From Actinomadura_E scrupuli (GTDB lineage Bacteria; Actinomycetota; Actinomycetes; Streptosporangiales; Streptosporangiaceae): a DNA stretch of 64,000 nt. A program made the translations under genes and the position numbers. Below are positions 15,010 to 23,505 of this stretch, piece after piece. The notes beneath the pieces were generated by a model. It had not been told where the DNA came from, searched no databases, and was given only the letters and a program-made list of their open reading frames with translations. The DNA is taken from the NCBI RefSeq assembly GCF_050971785.1, contig NZ_JBPCCU010000001.1, positions 310,001 to 374,000 on the forward strand. The letters run 5' to 3'. Position 1 is the first letter of the stretch, and each line of letters starts with the position of its first letter.

Positions 15010-15170
15010 GGGACCATCCTCTTTCGTCGGAGCCGTCCGTGCCAACGCCCGGGCTCCCCACTTCCTTCCGTTCGCCCGGCGTGTCCCGGATCGGGGGTCC
15101 GTGCGAGGCGGGCCGGGCCCGGCGAGGACGGGAACGGCCGGTAGTCAGCGAAAGCGTCGGCCCCCGCCCG

Positions 15171-15176
15171 TAGACT
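15171..15176 (+). promoter_or_regulatory. -10 box of pcrA, probably leaderless
   Basis: TAGACT fits the actinobacterial TANNNT -10 consensus. It sits 8 nt before the ATG at 15185, with GTG just ahead of it. No ribosome site is present, so the transcript probably starts at the initiation codon. Confidence 0.5.
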
Positions 15177-15184
15177 CGCCTGTG

Positions 15185-17500
15185 ATGTCCACAGAAACCT
15201 CTCATCCCCTCCTCGAGGGCCTCAACCCGCAGCAGCGGGCCGCCGTCGTCCACCAGGGCGGGCCGCTGCTCATCGTGGCGGGCGCGGGCTCGGGGAAGAC
15301 GCGCGTCCTGACCCACCGGATCGCCTATCTGCTGAGCGAGCGGGACGTGCACCCCGGCCAGGTCCTGGCCATCACCTTCACCAACAAGGCGGCCGGGGAG
15401 ATGAAGGAGCGGGTCGACGCCCTCATCGGGCCCCGCGCCAGGGCCATGTGGGTGATGACGTTCCACTCGGCCTGCGTGCGGATCCTGCGCCGCGAGGCCA
15501 AGCGGATGGGCTTCCCGTCCAGCTTCTCGATCTACGACCAGTCCGACTCCCAGCGGCTGATGGCGCTGGTGTGCCGGGAGCTCGACCTCGACCCCAAGCG
15601 CTATCCGCCCAAGTCCTTCTCCGCGCAGGTCAGCAACCTCAAGAACGAGCTCATCGACTACGAGACGTTCAAGAGCCGCGGGTCGCTGACGCACATGGAG
15701 CAGACGCTCGCCGAGGCCTACGAGATGTACCAGGCCCGGCTGCAGCAGGCCGGCGCGATGGACTTCGACGACCTGATCATGACCACGGTCAACCTGCTAC
15801 AGGCCTTCCCGGAGGCCGCCGAGCACTACCGGCGGCGGTTCCGGCACGTGCTGGTCGACGAGTACCAGGACACCAACCACGCCCAGTACCAGCTCGTCCG
15901 CGAGCTGACCGCCCCCATCTCCACCGAGCCCTGGGGTGCCGGGGAGCCGGCCGGCCCGGAGCACTCTCACGGGCAGGACCTCGGCGCGGCCGAGCTGTGC
16001 GTGGTCGGTGACGCCGACCAGTCGATCTACGCCTTCCGCGGCGCGACCATCCGCAACATCCTGGAGTTCGAGCGCGACTACCCGCAGGCCACCACGATCC
16101 TGCTGGAGCAGAACTACCGCTCCACGCAGACGATCCTGTCGGCGGCCAACGCGGTCATCGAGCGCAACGCGGACCGAAAGCCGAAGCGGCTCTGGTCCGA
16201 CCAGGGCGAGGGCGAGAAGATCACCGGGTACGTCGCCGACAACGAGCACGACGAGGCGGCCTTCGTCGCCCAGGAGGTCGACCGGCTCACCGACACGGGA
16301 GACTTCACCCCCGGTCAGGTGGCGATCTTCTACCGGACCAACGCCCAGTCCCGGGTCTTCGAAGAGGTCTTCATCCGGGTCGGCCTGCCCTACAAGGTCG
16401 TCGGCGGCGTGCGCTTCTACGAGCGTAAGGAGATCCGCGACCTGCTGGCCTACCTCCGGGTGCTCGCCAACCCCGAGGACACCGTGTCGCTGCGCCGGGT
16501 CCTCAACGTCCCCAAGCGCGGCATCGGCGACCGCGCCGAGGCGTGCGTCGAGGCGTACGCCTCCCGCGAGCGGATGTCGTTCTGGCAGGCCCTGCGGCTG
16601 CCCGAGGACGTGCCGGGCATGGCCACCCGGTCGATCAACGCGGTCCGGGAGTTCGTGGCGCTGCTGGACGAGCTGCGCGCCTCGGCGGAGTCGCTCACCC
16701 CGGCCGAGCTCATCGAGGCGATCCTGGGCAAGAGCGGCTACCTGGCCGAGCTGCAGGCCTCCCGGGACCCCCAGGACGAGACCCGCATCGAGAACCTCCA
16801 CGAGTTCGAGGCGGTGGCCCGCGAGTTCGAGGAGCGTCTGGACGGCGAGTCCGCGGCCGGCCGGCTGGTCGACTTCCTGGAGCAGGTGGCGCTGGTCGCC
16901 GACGCCGACTCCATCCCCGGCACCAAGGGCGCCCCGGTGCCGCCGGGCGAGCGGGCCCCGGAGACCGAGCAGGGAGTCGTCACGCTGATGACCCTGCACA
17001 CCGCCAAGGGCCTGGAGTTCCCCGTGGTGTTCCTCACCGGCATGGAGGACGGCGTCTTCCCGCACCTGCGTGCCATGAGCAACCCCAAGGAGCTCGAGGA
17101 GGAGCGCCGGCTGGCCTATGTCGGCATCACCCGGGCCCGGCAGCGGCTCTACGTCTCACGGGCCGCGATGCGCAGCTCCTGGGGCGCGCCGCAGGTCAAC
17201 CCGGCCTCCCGGTTCCTCGGCGAGGTGCCCGGCTCGCTCATCGTCTGGGAGCGGGACGCCGCGACCGTGTCCCGCCCGGCGATGGCCTCGATGGCCTCCC
17301 GGCCGGGCGTGCGTTCGCCGGGCAACCGGGCCGTCCCGGCGCTGTCGGCGGGCGACAAGGTGACCCACGACTCCTTCGGCCTCGGCACCGTCGTCTCCGT
17401 GGACGGGGCGGGGGAGAAGGCCGCCGCCAGCATCGACTTCGGCGGCGACTACGGCGTCAAGCGCCTCGTCCTGCGGTACGCCCCCGTCGAGAAGCTCTGA
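15185..17500 (+). CDS. pcrA: ATP-dependent DNA helicase PcrA/UvrD
   Basis: A 771-residue superfamily 1A helicase with all core motifs: Q motif LNPQQRAAV, Walker A GAGSGKT (33-39), Walker B VDEYQDTN (about 223-230), QNYRST, and TAKGLEFPVVFLTGMEDGVFP and LAYVGITRARQRLY toward the C-terminus. A short C-terminal module (KVTHDSFGLGTVVSVDG) is the Tudor-like domain through which PcrA binds RNA polymerase. It unwinds DNA 3' to 5' in nucleotide excision repair and replication conflict resolution. Between Walker B and motif III there is an actinobacteria-like insertion (EPWGAGEPAGPEHSHGQDLG). The start ATG follows a GTG codon; the promoter placement suggests leaderless translation. Its stop lies in the first unit of a tandem array. 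Confidence 0.97.
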   Translation: MSTETSHPLLEGLNPQQRAAVVHQGGPLLIVAGAGSGKTRVLTHRIAYLLSERDVHPGQVLAITFTNKAAGEMKERVDALIGPRARAMWVMTFHSACVRILRREAKRMGFPSSFSIYDQSDSQRLMALVCRELDLDPKRYPPKSFSAQVSNLKNELIDYETFKSRGSLTHMEQTLAEAYEMYQARLQQAGAMDFDDLIMTTVNLLQAFPEAAEHYRRRFRHVLVDEYQDTNHAQYQLVRELTAPISTEPWGAGEPAGPEHSHGQDLGAAELCVVGDADQSIYAFRGATIRNILEFERDYPQATTILLEQNYRSTQTILSAANAVIERNADRKPKRLWSDQGEGEKITGYVADNEHDEAAFVAQEVDRLTDTGDFTPGQVAIFYRTNAQSRVFEEVFIRVGLPYKVVGGVRFYERKEIRDLLAYLRVLANPEDTVSLRRVLNVPKRGIGDRAEACVEAYASRERMSFWQALRLPEDVPGMATRSINAVREFVALLDELRASAESLTPAELIEAILGKSGYLAELQASRDPQDETRIENLHEFEAVAREFEERLDGESAAGRLVDFLEQVALVADADSIPGTKGAPVPPGERAPETEQGVVTLMTLHTAKGLEFPVVFLTGMEDGVFPHLRAMSNPKELEEERRLAYVGITRARQRLYVSRAAMRSSWGAPQVNPASRFLGEVPGSLIVWERDAATVSRPAMASMASRPGVRSPGNRAVPALSAGDKVTHDSFGLGTVVSVDGAGEKAAASIDFGGDYGVKRLVLRYAPVEKL

Positions 17501-17615
17501 GCGGCAGAGCTCAGCTCCCGGCAGGCTCGACGGCAGGCTCTGGACGGCTCGCGCCGACCCGGCAGGCTCTGAACGGCGAGCTCTGAACGGCAGGCTCTGA
17601 ACGGCAGGCTCTCGA
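17494..17615. repeat. 14-bp tandem array seeded at the pcrA stop codon
   Basis: The unit GCTCTGAACGGCAG is perfect at 17580-17593 and 17594-17607, with variants before and after. The bases spanning the pcrA stop, GCTCTGAGCGGCAG (17494-17507), match it at 13 of 14. The array therefore appears to have grown from the 3' end of the gene. It fills most of the gap to the convergent hydrolase gene. Confidence 0.8.
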
Positions 17616-17663
17616 GGGCGACCCTGACGGGCGACCGGTCCTCGTCCGGCGGGGACCGCGGGG

Positions 17664-19064
17664 TCAGCCGGCCGGTGGGACGGGCAGCGGGTGGTCCAGG
17701 GCCCGCAGGGTGAGCAGCACCAGCGCCGCCGTCCAGCCCAGCGGGGCCACCGAGGCGGGCCGTCCGTGCTCGTCGACCTTCTCCGGCAGCGCGCCCAGCG
17801 TGGTGCGGTGCGCGGCCAGCCAGGCCAGCCGTGCGGTGGCCTCGTCGGTGCGGCCGCCGGCGGCCGCGGCCAGCGCGAACATCGCGGTCTCGGGCGTCCA
17901 CGCCTGGGTGCGGTTGCCCTGCCAGCGCTCCCCGGGCAGGACGCCGCCGCCCGGCAGGGCCAGCCGGTTCTCGGCCGTCAGCACCGCGGTGTCCACCGCG
18001 ATGTCGGAGGGGCCGAAGGGCGGGGCGAGGAAGGTCACCGCGGCGTCCATGTAGCCGTTCCGGATCGGGGAGCGCGGGTAGCCGTACGGCCTGAACTTCC
18101 GGTCGACGGCCGCGGCCAGGCGGCGGGCGGCGCTCTGCCAGCGCTGCGCCTCGGCGTTCGCGCCCCGGTCGATGGCCAGCGAGGTCGCGGCCCGCAGCCC
18201 GGTGAGGATCGGGGCGACCACCCCCAGCGTGGGACGGCGCGGGTCCTGCTCGGTGCGCGGGCTGCGCTCGAAGTAGTCGGAGGAACGCGGCGGCAGGCCG
18301 TCGGCGCCCAGCGAGCGGGACATCCGGTTGGCGGCGCGCCGGACCATCGTCCACAGCTCCGCGGGCTGGGGAATCCCGGGCGGGTCCATGCGGTGGGACA
18401 GCCAGGTCGCCCACAGCGCCCAGCCCAGGCCGTCCAGCTGGACCTGCCGCCCGTCACTGACGGCGGTGGCGTCGGCGTTGTAGCGGGCCGCCCACAGCCC
18501 TCGCTGGTTCTGGGTGCGGGCGAGGAACTGCAGGATCCGGCGTGCCTCGGTGGGATGCCCGGTCACGTCGAAGGCGGCGGCGGTGAAGGCCGCGTCCCGG
18601 GGCCAGACGTAGTTCCACTCGCCGTACCAGGAGGCCGTGGAGGCGCCGTTGGGCCGGGTCAGCAGACGCAGGTCGAGCAGGGCCCGCGAGGCCATGTCAC
18701 GCTGCGTACCCGTACGCCCGGGAACCTCGCCGCTCGCCAGCCAGGTGCTGTCGTTGCGCACGGCCGCCGCGACCCGCGGATCGTCACGCGGCACGGAGAT
18801 CGCCTCGTCCCAGCCGAAGGGGATCAGCAGCGCGCGGCCGTCCCGCAGCCCGATCACCGAGCTCCGCGGCAGGTAGGAGGCGCCCTCGGCGGTCTCGGGA
18901 TCGACCGCCTGGCTGGCGTACGGCCAGCCGCCTCCCCCGATGAGCCCGGGGCTCGCCCAGTCGGGGGGCGCGGAGGGCAGCCGCGCCGCGCAGGTGGCGA
19001 CCAGTGAGGCGGCGATCAGCAGTACGGACACCCGCCGTACCGCGCTCGCCATGGGGCTGGTCAC
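17664..19064 (-). CDS. Secreted GH15/glucoamylase-like (alpha/alpha)6 glycoside hydrolase
   Basis: A 466-residue protein with an N-terminal signal (VRRVSVLLIAASLVATCAA), possibly a lipoprotein by its Cys. A six-hairpin helical-barrel domain follows, with WYGEWNYVWPRDAAFTAAAF (the GH15-type WPRDA signature), LDGLGWALWATW, SSDYFERSP, YMDAAVTFLAPPF and NRTQAWTPETAMFALAAAAG. GH15 members hydrolyse terminal glucose from starch or trehalose-type substrates; the substrate here is not readable, and the acidic catalytic pair cannot be fixed with certainty. I took the GTG at 19064, six bases after AGGGAG; ATGs nine codons before and four after are alternatives. It stands alone, convergent with pcrA and divergent from sucC. 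Confidence 0.78.
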   Translation of the reverse strand: MTSPMASAVRRVSVLLIAASLVATCAARLPSAPPDWASPGLIGGGGWPYASQAVDPETAEGASYLPRSSVIGLRDGRALLIPFGWDEAISVPRDDPRVAAAVRNDSTWLASGEVPGRTGTQRDMASRALLDLRLLTRPNGASTASWYGEWNYVWPRDAAFTAAAFDVTGHPTEARRILQFLARTQNQRGLWAARYNADATAVSDGRQVQLDGLGWALWATWLSHRMDPPGIPQPAELWTMVRRAANRMSRSLGADGLPPRSSDYFERSPRTEQDPRRPTLGVVAPILTGLRAATSLAIDRGANAEAQRWQSAARRLAAAVDRKFRPYGYPRSPIRNGYMDAAVTFLAPPFGPSDIAVDTAVLTAENRLALPGGGVLPGERWQGNRTQAWTPETAMFALAAAAGGRTDEATARLAWLAAHRTTLGALPEKVDEHGRPASVAPLGWTAALVLLTLRALDHPLPVPPAG

Positions 19065-19143
19065 CGGCGGCTCCCTCTTCCTGCTCGACATGCCTGATCA
19101 ACAACTGTGAGAGCAGTACATCAAACGTGGTCAAACGGCCCGC

Positions 19144-19197
19144 AGTCACCCGGTATTTACCCGTGCGCCCCCTGGATTTACCCGGCTGTCACCCGGA
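19144..19197 (+). promoter_or_regulatory. PHO-box-like 11-bp direct-repeat pairs upstream of sucC
   Basis: Two pairs of 11-bp units: AGTCACCCGGT-ATTTACCCGTG (19144-19165) and ATTTACCCGGC-TGTCACCCGGA (19176-19197). The shared core ACCCG recurs at 19148, 19159, 19180 and 19191, exactly 11 bp apart within each pair. Against the PhoP unit consensus the four units match about 9, 8, 8 and 9 of 11. The site lies about 160 bp before sucC and 80 bp before the divergent hydrolase gene. Binding by PhoP, or by another regulator, is inferred. Confidence 0.45.
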
Positions 19198-19234
19198 AGG
19201 CGACCCACCGGCGTGCTCACGGAGCGGAGCCGAC

Positions 19235-19240
19235 TAGGCT
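19235..19240 (+). promoter_or_regulatory. Candidate -10 box for sucCD
   Basis: TAGGCT fits TANNNT and is the best -10 candidate in the 260-bp gap. It leaves a leader of about 107 nt. No convincing -35 hexamer is seen at the expected spacing. Confidence 0.3.
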
Positions 19241-19353
19241 GCCTGGTCGGAGCGGACCGCTGAGTGGCCACGCGGACAGCCCGTGACACGCGCTCTGTAC
19301 ACGTGGCCAATGGAGCGGTCTTTGGCTGTCGATCCGTTAAGGACGAAACCCTC

Positions 19354-20535
19354 GTGGACCTGTTCGAACACCAGGCGAAGGAACTGTTCGCCGAGTATGG
19401 GCTGCCGGTGCCTGCCGGCAAGGTCGCCCATACTCCCCAGGAAGCACGGGCGATCGCGGCGGAACTCATCGCCGGGGGAAGCTCGAAGGTCGTAGTGAAG
19501 GCCCAGGTGAAGACCGGTGGGCGCGGTAAGGCCGGCGGTGTGAAGCTGGCGGATTCGGCGGACGAGGCGGTAGAGCTCTCCGACCGGATCCTCGGTATGG
19601 ACATCAAGGGCCACACGGTCCACAAGGTGCTGATCGAGCAGGGTAGCGCGATCAAGCAGGAGTACTACTTCTCGTTCCTGCTCGACCGTGCCAACCGGAC
19701 GTTCTTGTCGATCTGCTCGGTCGAGGGCGGCATGGAGATCGAGGACGTGCCGCACGAGAAGCTGGGCCTGATCCCGATCTCGGCGCTGGAGGGCGTCGAC
19801 CGGGCCAAGGCGCGGGAGATCGCGGTCGCGGGCCGGCTGCCGGAGGAGGCCCTCGACGGGGCCGCGGAGCTGATCGAGCGCCTGTGGGCCGTCTTCGTGG
19901 ACGAGGACGCCACGCTGGTCGAGGTCAACCCGCTGATCCTGACCGCCGACGACCGGGTGGTGGCGCTGGACGGCAAGGTCACCCTGGACGACAACGCCTC
20001 CTTCCGCCAGGAGGGCCACGAGGCGCTGGAGGACAAGGCGTCCGCCGACCCGCTGGAGGCCGCCGCCAAGGCCAAGGACCTCAACTACGTCAAGCTGGAC
20101 GGCACCGTCGGCATCATCGGCAACGGCGCCGGCCTGGTCATGTCCACGCTGGACGTCGTCGCCTACGCGGGTGAGGAGTTCAACGGGCAGAAGCCCGCGA
20201 ACTTCCTCGACATCGGCGGCGGCGCGTCGGCGGAGGTGATGGCCAACGGGCTGGAGATCGTGCTGTCGGACCCGTCGGTCAAGTCGGTGTTCGTCAACGT
20301 CTTCGGCGGCATCACCGCCTGCGACGCGGTCGCCAACGGCATCGTCTCCGCGTACCAGCTTCTGTCCGACCGGGGAGAGACCGTCGACCGGCCTCTCGTC
20401 GTACGCTTGGACGGCAACAACGCCGAACTCGGGCGTCAGATCCTCTCCGACGCCGCGCTCCCGGGCGTCGAGCGGGTAGACACGATGGACGAAGCGGCCA
20501 AGCGCGCCGCCGAACTCGCAGCGGCAGGTGCATGA
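19354..20535 (+). CDS. sucC: Succinate-CoA ligase (ADP/GDP-forming), beta subunit
   Basis: A 393-residue ATP-grasp protein beginning VDLFEHQAKELFAEYGLPVP, the usual SucC start. The ATP-grasp region has KAQVKTGGRGKAGGVKLA; metal and nucleotide contacts lie near VEVNPLILTADD and ALDGKVTLDDNA. The C-terminal CoA-ligase domain is NFLDIGGGASAEVM, VFVNVFGGITACD and VRLDGNNAELGRQIL. With SucD it converts succinyl-CoA to succinate with nucleotide phosphorylation in the TCA cycle. Start is the GTG at 19354, with AAGGA 10 bases before it; longer in-frame extensions are rejected because family members begin here. It overlaps sucD by ATGA. Confidence 0.97.
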   Translation: MDLFEHQAKELFAEYGLPVPAGKVAHTPQEARAIAAELIAGGSSKVVVKAQVKTGGRGKAGGVKLADSADEAVELSDRILGMDIKGHTVHKVLIEQGSAIKQEYYFSFLLDRANRTFLSICSVEGGMEIEDVPHEKLGLIPISALEGVDRAKAREIAVAGRLPEEALDGAAELIERLWAVFVDEDATLVEVNPLILTADDRVVALDGKVTLDDNASFRQEGHEALEDKASADPLEAAAKAKDLNYVKLDGTVGIIGNGAGLVMSTLDVVAYAGEEFNGQKPANFLDIGGGASAEVMANGLEIVLSDPSVKSVFVNVFGGITACDAVANGIVSAYQLLSDRGETVDRPLVVRLDGNNAELGRQILSDAALPGVERVDTMDEAAKRAAELAAAGA

Positions 20536-21425
20536 GCATGGCCATCTGGCTCACTGACAACAGCAAGGTCATCGTCCAGGGGATGACCGGCTCCGAAGGC
20601 TCCAAGCACACCGCGCGGATGCTGCGGGCCGGCACCGACGTGGTCGGCGGGGTCAACGCCCGCAAGGCCGGGCAGAGCGTGAACTTCGAGGGCAAGGACC
20701 TGCCCGTCTTCGGCACCGTCGCCGAGGCGATGGCGCAGACCGGCGCGGACGTCTCGGTGGTCTTCGTGCCGCCGAAGTTCACCAAGGACGCCGTCGTCGA
20801 GGCGATCGACGCGGCGATCGGCCTGTGCGTCGTCATCACCGAGGGCGTGCCGGTGCACGACTCCGCCTGGTTCTGGGCGTACGCCTCGGAGAAGGGCAAC
20901 GCGACCCGGATCATCGGGCCGAACTGCCCCGGTATCGCCTCGCCGGGCAAGTCCAACGCGGGCATCATCCCGGCCGACATCACCACGCCGGGCCGGATCG
21001 GGCTGGTCTCGAAGTCGGGGACGCTGACCTACCAGATGATGTACGAGCTGCGCGACATCGGTTTCTCCACCGCGGTCGGCATCGGTGGCGACCCGATCAT
21101 CGGCACCACGCACATCGACGCCCTGCAGGCCTTCCAGGACGACCCCGACACCGACGCGATCGTGATGATCGGTGAGATCGGCGGTGACGCCGAGGAACGC
21201 GCCGCCGACTACGTCGCGGCGCACGTCACCAAGCCGGTCGTGGGCTACGTCGCCGGGTTCACCGCCCCCGAGGGCAAGACCATGGGCCACGCGGGTGCGA
21301 TCGTGTCCGGCTCGGCGGGGACGGCGCAGGCCAAGAAGGAGGCGCTGGAGAAGGTCGGCGTCCGCGTCGGCAAGACCCCGAGCGAGACCGCCCGCCTCAT
21401 GCGCGAGATCATGCAGAACCTCTGA
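20532..21425 (+). CDS. sucD: Succinate-CoA ligase, alpha subunit
   Basis: A 297-residue protein starting at an ATGA overlap with sucC. The N-terminal CoA-binding fold has VIVQGMTGSEGSKHTARML. The ligase domain carries IGPNCPGIASPGKSNAGI, LVSKSGTLTYQMMYELRDIG and GIGGDPIIGTTHIDAL. The phosphohistidine lies in GKTMGHAGAIVSGSAGTA, at about residue 253. It forms the heterotetramer with SucC. Translational coupling would keep the subunits equimolar. A GC-rich hairpin 17 bp after the stop is the likely terminator. Confidence 0.98.
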   Translation: MSMAIWLTDNSKVIVQGMTGSEGSKHTARMLRAGTDVVGGVNARKAGQSVNFEGKDLPVFGTVAEAMAQTGADVSVVFVPPKFTKDAVVEAIDAAIGLCVVITEGVPVHDSAWFWAYASEKGNATRIIGPNCPGIASPGKSNAGIIPADITTPGRIGLVSKSGTLTYQMMYELRDIGFSTAVGIGGDPIIGTTHIDALQAFQDDPDTDAIVMIGEIGGDAEERAADYVAAHVTKPVVGYVAGFTAPEGKTMGHAGAIVSGSAGTAQAKKEALEKVGVRVGKTPSETARLMREIMQNL

Positions 21426-21441
21426 ACAGCGGGTACGTGAG

Positions 21442-21465
21442 CGGGCCGTCCTCCGGGGCGGCCCG
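21442..21465 (+). terminator. Hairpin after sucD
   Basis: CGGGCCG at 21442-21448 pairs with CGGCCCG at 21459-21465 around a 10-nt loop. It is 17 bp after the sucD stop and lacks a long T-tract, as is usual in high-GC actinobacteria. Confidence 0.6.
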
Positions 21466-21582
21466 TTCGCGTGTCCGGCCATCGGCCCCCTCCGCACACG
21501 CCCATCGTGAACATCTGACGCGAAGGGCGACACGCCGGGCGTCAGGCGGGGGCGGGACCGTCCGGGCTGCCAGCATGAGAGC

Positions 21583-23436
21583 GTGAGCGACGCGACGACC
21601 CCCAAGGCCCCCGGTGCCCCGAAGGCGGCCGTACCGTCCAAAGCCGCGCCCGCCAAGCCGGTGCCCGGCAAGCCCGTGCGTCCCAAGCCCGCGCCTGCCA
21701 AATCCGCGCCCCCCAAGCCGGTGCCGCCGAAGCCGGCGCCGCCCAGGGGTGCGGACGGGGCACGGCCGCTGGCGGTGACCGGGCTGGTGGCGGCGGCCTG
21801 GTCCATCGGCATCGGGCTGGCGGTGCTCACCACGATCACGCTCGTCGGCTGGATCGCCGCTCCGCGGACCGCTCTCGGCCCCGGGCTGCCCGGCGTCTTC
21901 CGCACGGCGGTCAACTTCTGGCTGGTGGCCCACCACGCCGGATTCTGGGTGGAGAGCGGGCGGGTGGGCCTGCTGCCGCTCGGCCTGACCGTGCTGCCCG
22001 GGGTGCTGCTCTACCGCAGCGGCGGCTGGATGATCCGGGCCGCCGAGATCCAGGCCCGCCGTCGCATCGGGGTCATCCACGTGGCGCTCGGCCTGGCCGG
22101 GCCGTACGCGGCTCTGGCGGCTCTGCTGGCCCTCGCCGTCCGCTCCCCGGTGGTCCGGCCGTCGGCCTGGCAGGCCCTGGTGGTGTGCTTCATGCTGGCC
22201 TTCGTGGCGGGCGGTCTGGGAGCGGCCCGGGCGCTGGTGGCCACCCGGGGCAAGGTCCGGTCGGGGCTGGGCGCGCTGCTCCGGCTGCTGCCCGAACGGC
22301 CGAGGTCGATGGTCATGGGAGTGGTCGCCTCCACCGCGGTGCTGCTCGGATCCGGGGCCGTCCTGGTCGGCATCTCACTGGCCGTGCGCTTCAACGACGT
22401 GAAGGACCTCTACGACCTGCTCGCGCCGGGGGTGGTGGGCGGCATCCTGCTGCTGCTCGTCGAGCTGGTCTATCTGCCCAACGTGGTGATCTGGGGCATG
22501 GCCTACACCATCGGCCCGGGCTTCTCGGTCGGCGCGGGCACCACCGTCTCGCCGACCGGGGTGCTGCTCGGGGCGGTCCCCGCCTTCCCGCCGCTGGCCG
22601 CGCTGCCCGAGCCGGGGCCCGCGCCCGCCCTGTCACTGATCGCGCTCGCCATGCCGTTCGTGGCCGGGGCCGCCGGGGGAGTGCTCACGATCCGCTCCAT
22701 GCCCAGTCCGGTGTACGAGGCCGCGCCGCTGTGGGGGTTCTTGTCGGGTGCGCTGACCGGTTGCCTCACCGCCGTGCTGGCGGCGCTGGCGGGTGGCCCG
22801 CTGGGCGGGGGCCGGATGATCACCATGGGACCCTCCGCCTGGCAGGTCGGGCTGATGGCGGCGCTGGAGGTGGGCGTCTCGGCCGCCATCGCCGCATGGA
22901 TCACCAACTGGGCGCTGCTGCGGCGGCCGGCCCCGGCCGAGGGGGCCGAGCGGGCCGACACCACGCAGATCGGCACCGCGCAGGCCGACACGACGCAGGC
23001 CGACCCGGCCATGCCCGAGACCGGAACCGAGCCGGAGACCGCCAGGGCCGAGACCGGCGCCAAGGCCAGAACCGAGGGCAGGGCCACCGGCGGGAGCGCG
23101 ACCGGGACCGGGTCGGGGACCACCACCCGGGGCGGGATCTGGAGCCGGCTGAGACGACGGCGCAGGGCTGCGGCCGAGCCGGCCCCGCCGCCGGTGCGGG
23201 AGCCCCAGGCGGCCGCGCGGCCGGCTCCGGCGCCCTCCCGGCTGCAGTTCGTCGATCCGGAGCCGGTGCTGGCGCCGCGCAGGCAGCCGCGTCCGGTCCG
23301 GTTCGACGAGGACGGCGATGACGAGGGAGGACTGCCGGACTGGGTCTCGGAGACGCCCCCGCCCAGTGGCCAGTCAGACGATCAGGGCGCGACCATCCAT
23401 GTGCTGCGGCCGGAGCAGCCCGACCGCGACCGGTGA
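21583..23436 (+). CDS. DUF6350 multipass membrane protein
   Basis: A 617-residue protein. The N-terminal 50 residues are a Lys/Pro/Ala repeat (KPVPGKPVRPKPAPAKSAPP). Around ten membrane helices follow (such as GLVAAAWSIGIGLAVLTTIT and GVVGGILLLLVELVYLPNVV), with WGMAYTIGPGFSVGAGTTVS between them. The C-terminal 170 residues are charged, low-complexity and cytoplasmic. DUF6350 proteins sit between sucD and purN in many actinobacteria; their function is unknown, with a cell-division-permease resemblance sometimes noted. Start is the GTG at 21583. The stop codon lies inside a 15-bp tandem array that runs to the convergent gene. Confidence 0.88.
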   Translation: MSDATTPKAPGAPKAAVPSKAAPAKPVPGKPVRPKPAPAKSAPPKPVPPKPAPPRGADGARPLAVTGLVAAAWSIGIGLAVLTTITLVGWIAAPRTALGPGLPGVFRTAVNFWLVAHHAGFWVESGRVGLLPLGLTVLPGVLLYRSGGWMIRAAEIQARRRIGVIHVALGLAGPYAALAALLALAVRSPVVRPSAWQALVVCFMLAFVAGGLGAARALVATRGKVRSGLGALLRLLPERPRSMVMGVVASTAVLLGSGAVLVGISLAVRFNDVKDLYDLLAPGVVGGILLLLVELVYLPNVVIWGMAYTIGPGFSVGAGTTVSPTGVLLGAVPAFPPLAALPEPGPAPALSLIALAMPFVAGAAGGVLTIRSMPSPVYEAAPLWGFLSGALTGCLTAVLAALAGGPLGGGRMITMGPSAWQVGLMAALEVGVSAAIAAWITNWALLRRPAPAEGAERADTTQIGTAQADTTQADPAMPETGTEPETARAETGAKARTEGRATGGSATGTGSGTTTRGGIWSRLRRRRRAAAEPAPPPVREPQAAARPAPAPSRLQFVDPEPVLAPRRQPRPVRFDEDGDDEGGLPDWVSETPPPSGQSDDQGATIHVLRPEQPDRDR

Positions 23437-23505
23437 GGCGTCGATCGGTGAGACGTCGACCGGTGAGGCGTCGATCGGTCAGGCATCCGCCGGTGAGGCG
23501 TCACA
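23431..23505. repeat. 15-bp tandem array between two convergent stop codons
   Basis: Five units of CGGTGAGGCGTCGAT type start at 23431, 23446, 23461, 23476 and 23491; the first and third are identical. The TGA in the first unit is the stop of the DUF6350 gene. The last unit runs into the stop of the minus-strand gene (23501-23503). Most units carry an in-frame TGA. Confidence 0.85.

Noticed and set aside
17494..17615. CRISPR array
   Set aside because: Units are 14 bp and contiguous without spacers, and no cas gene is present. The same holds for the arrays at 23431, 26326, 32774 and 60640.
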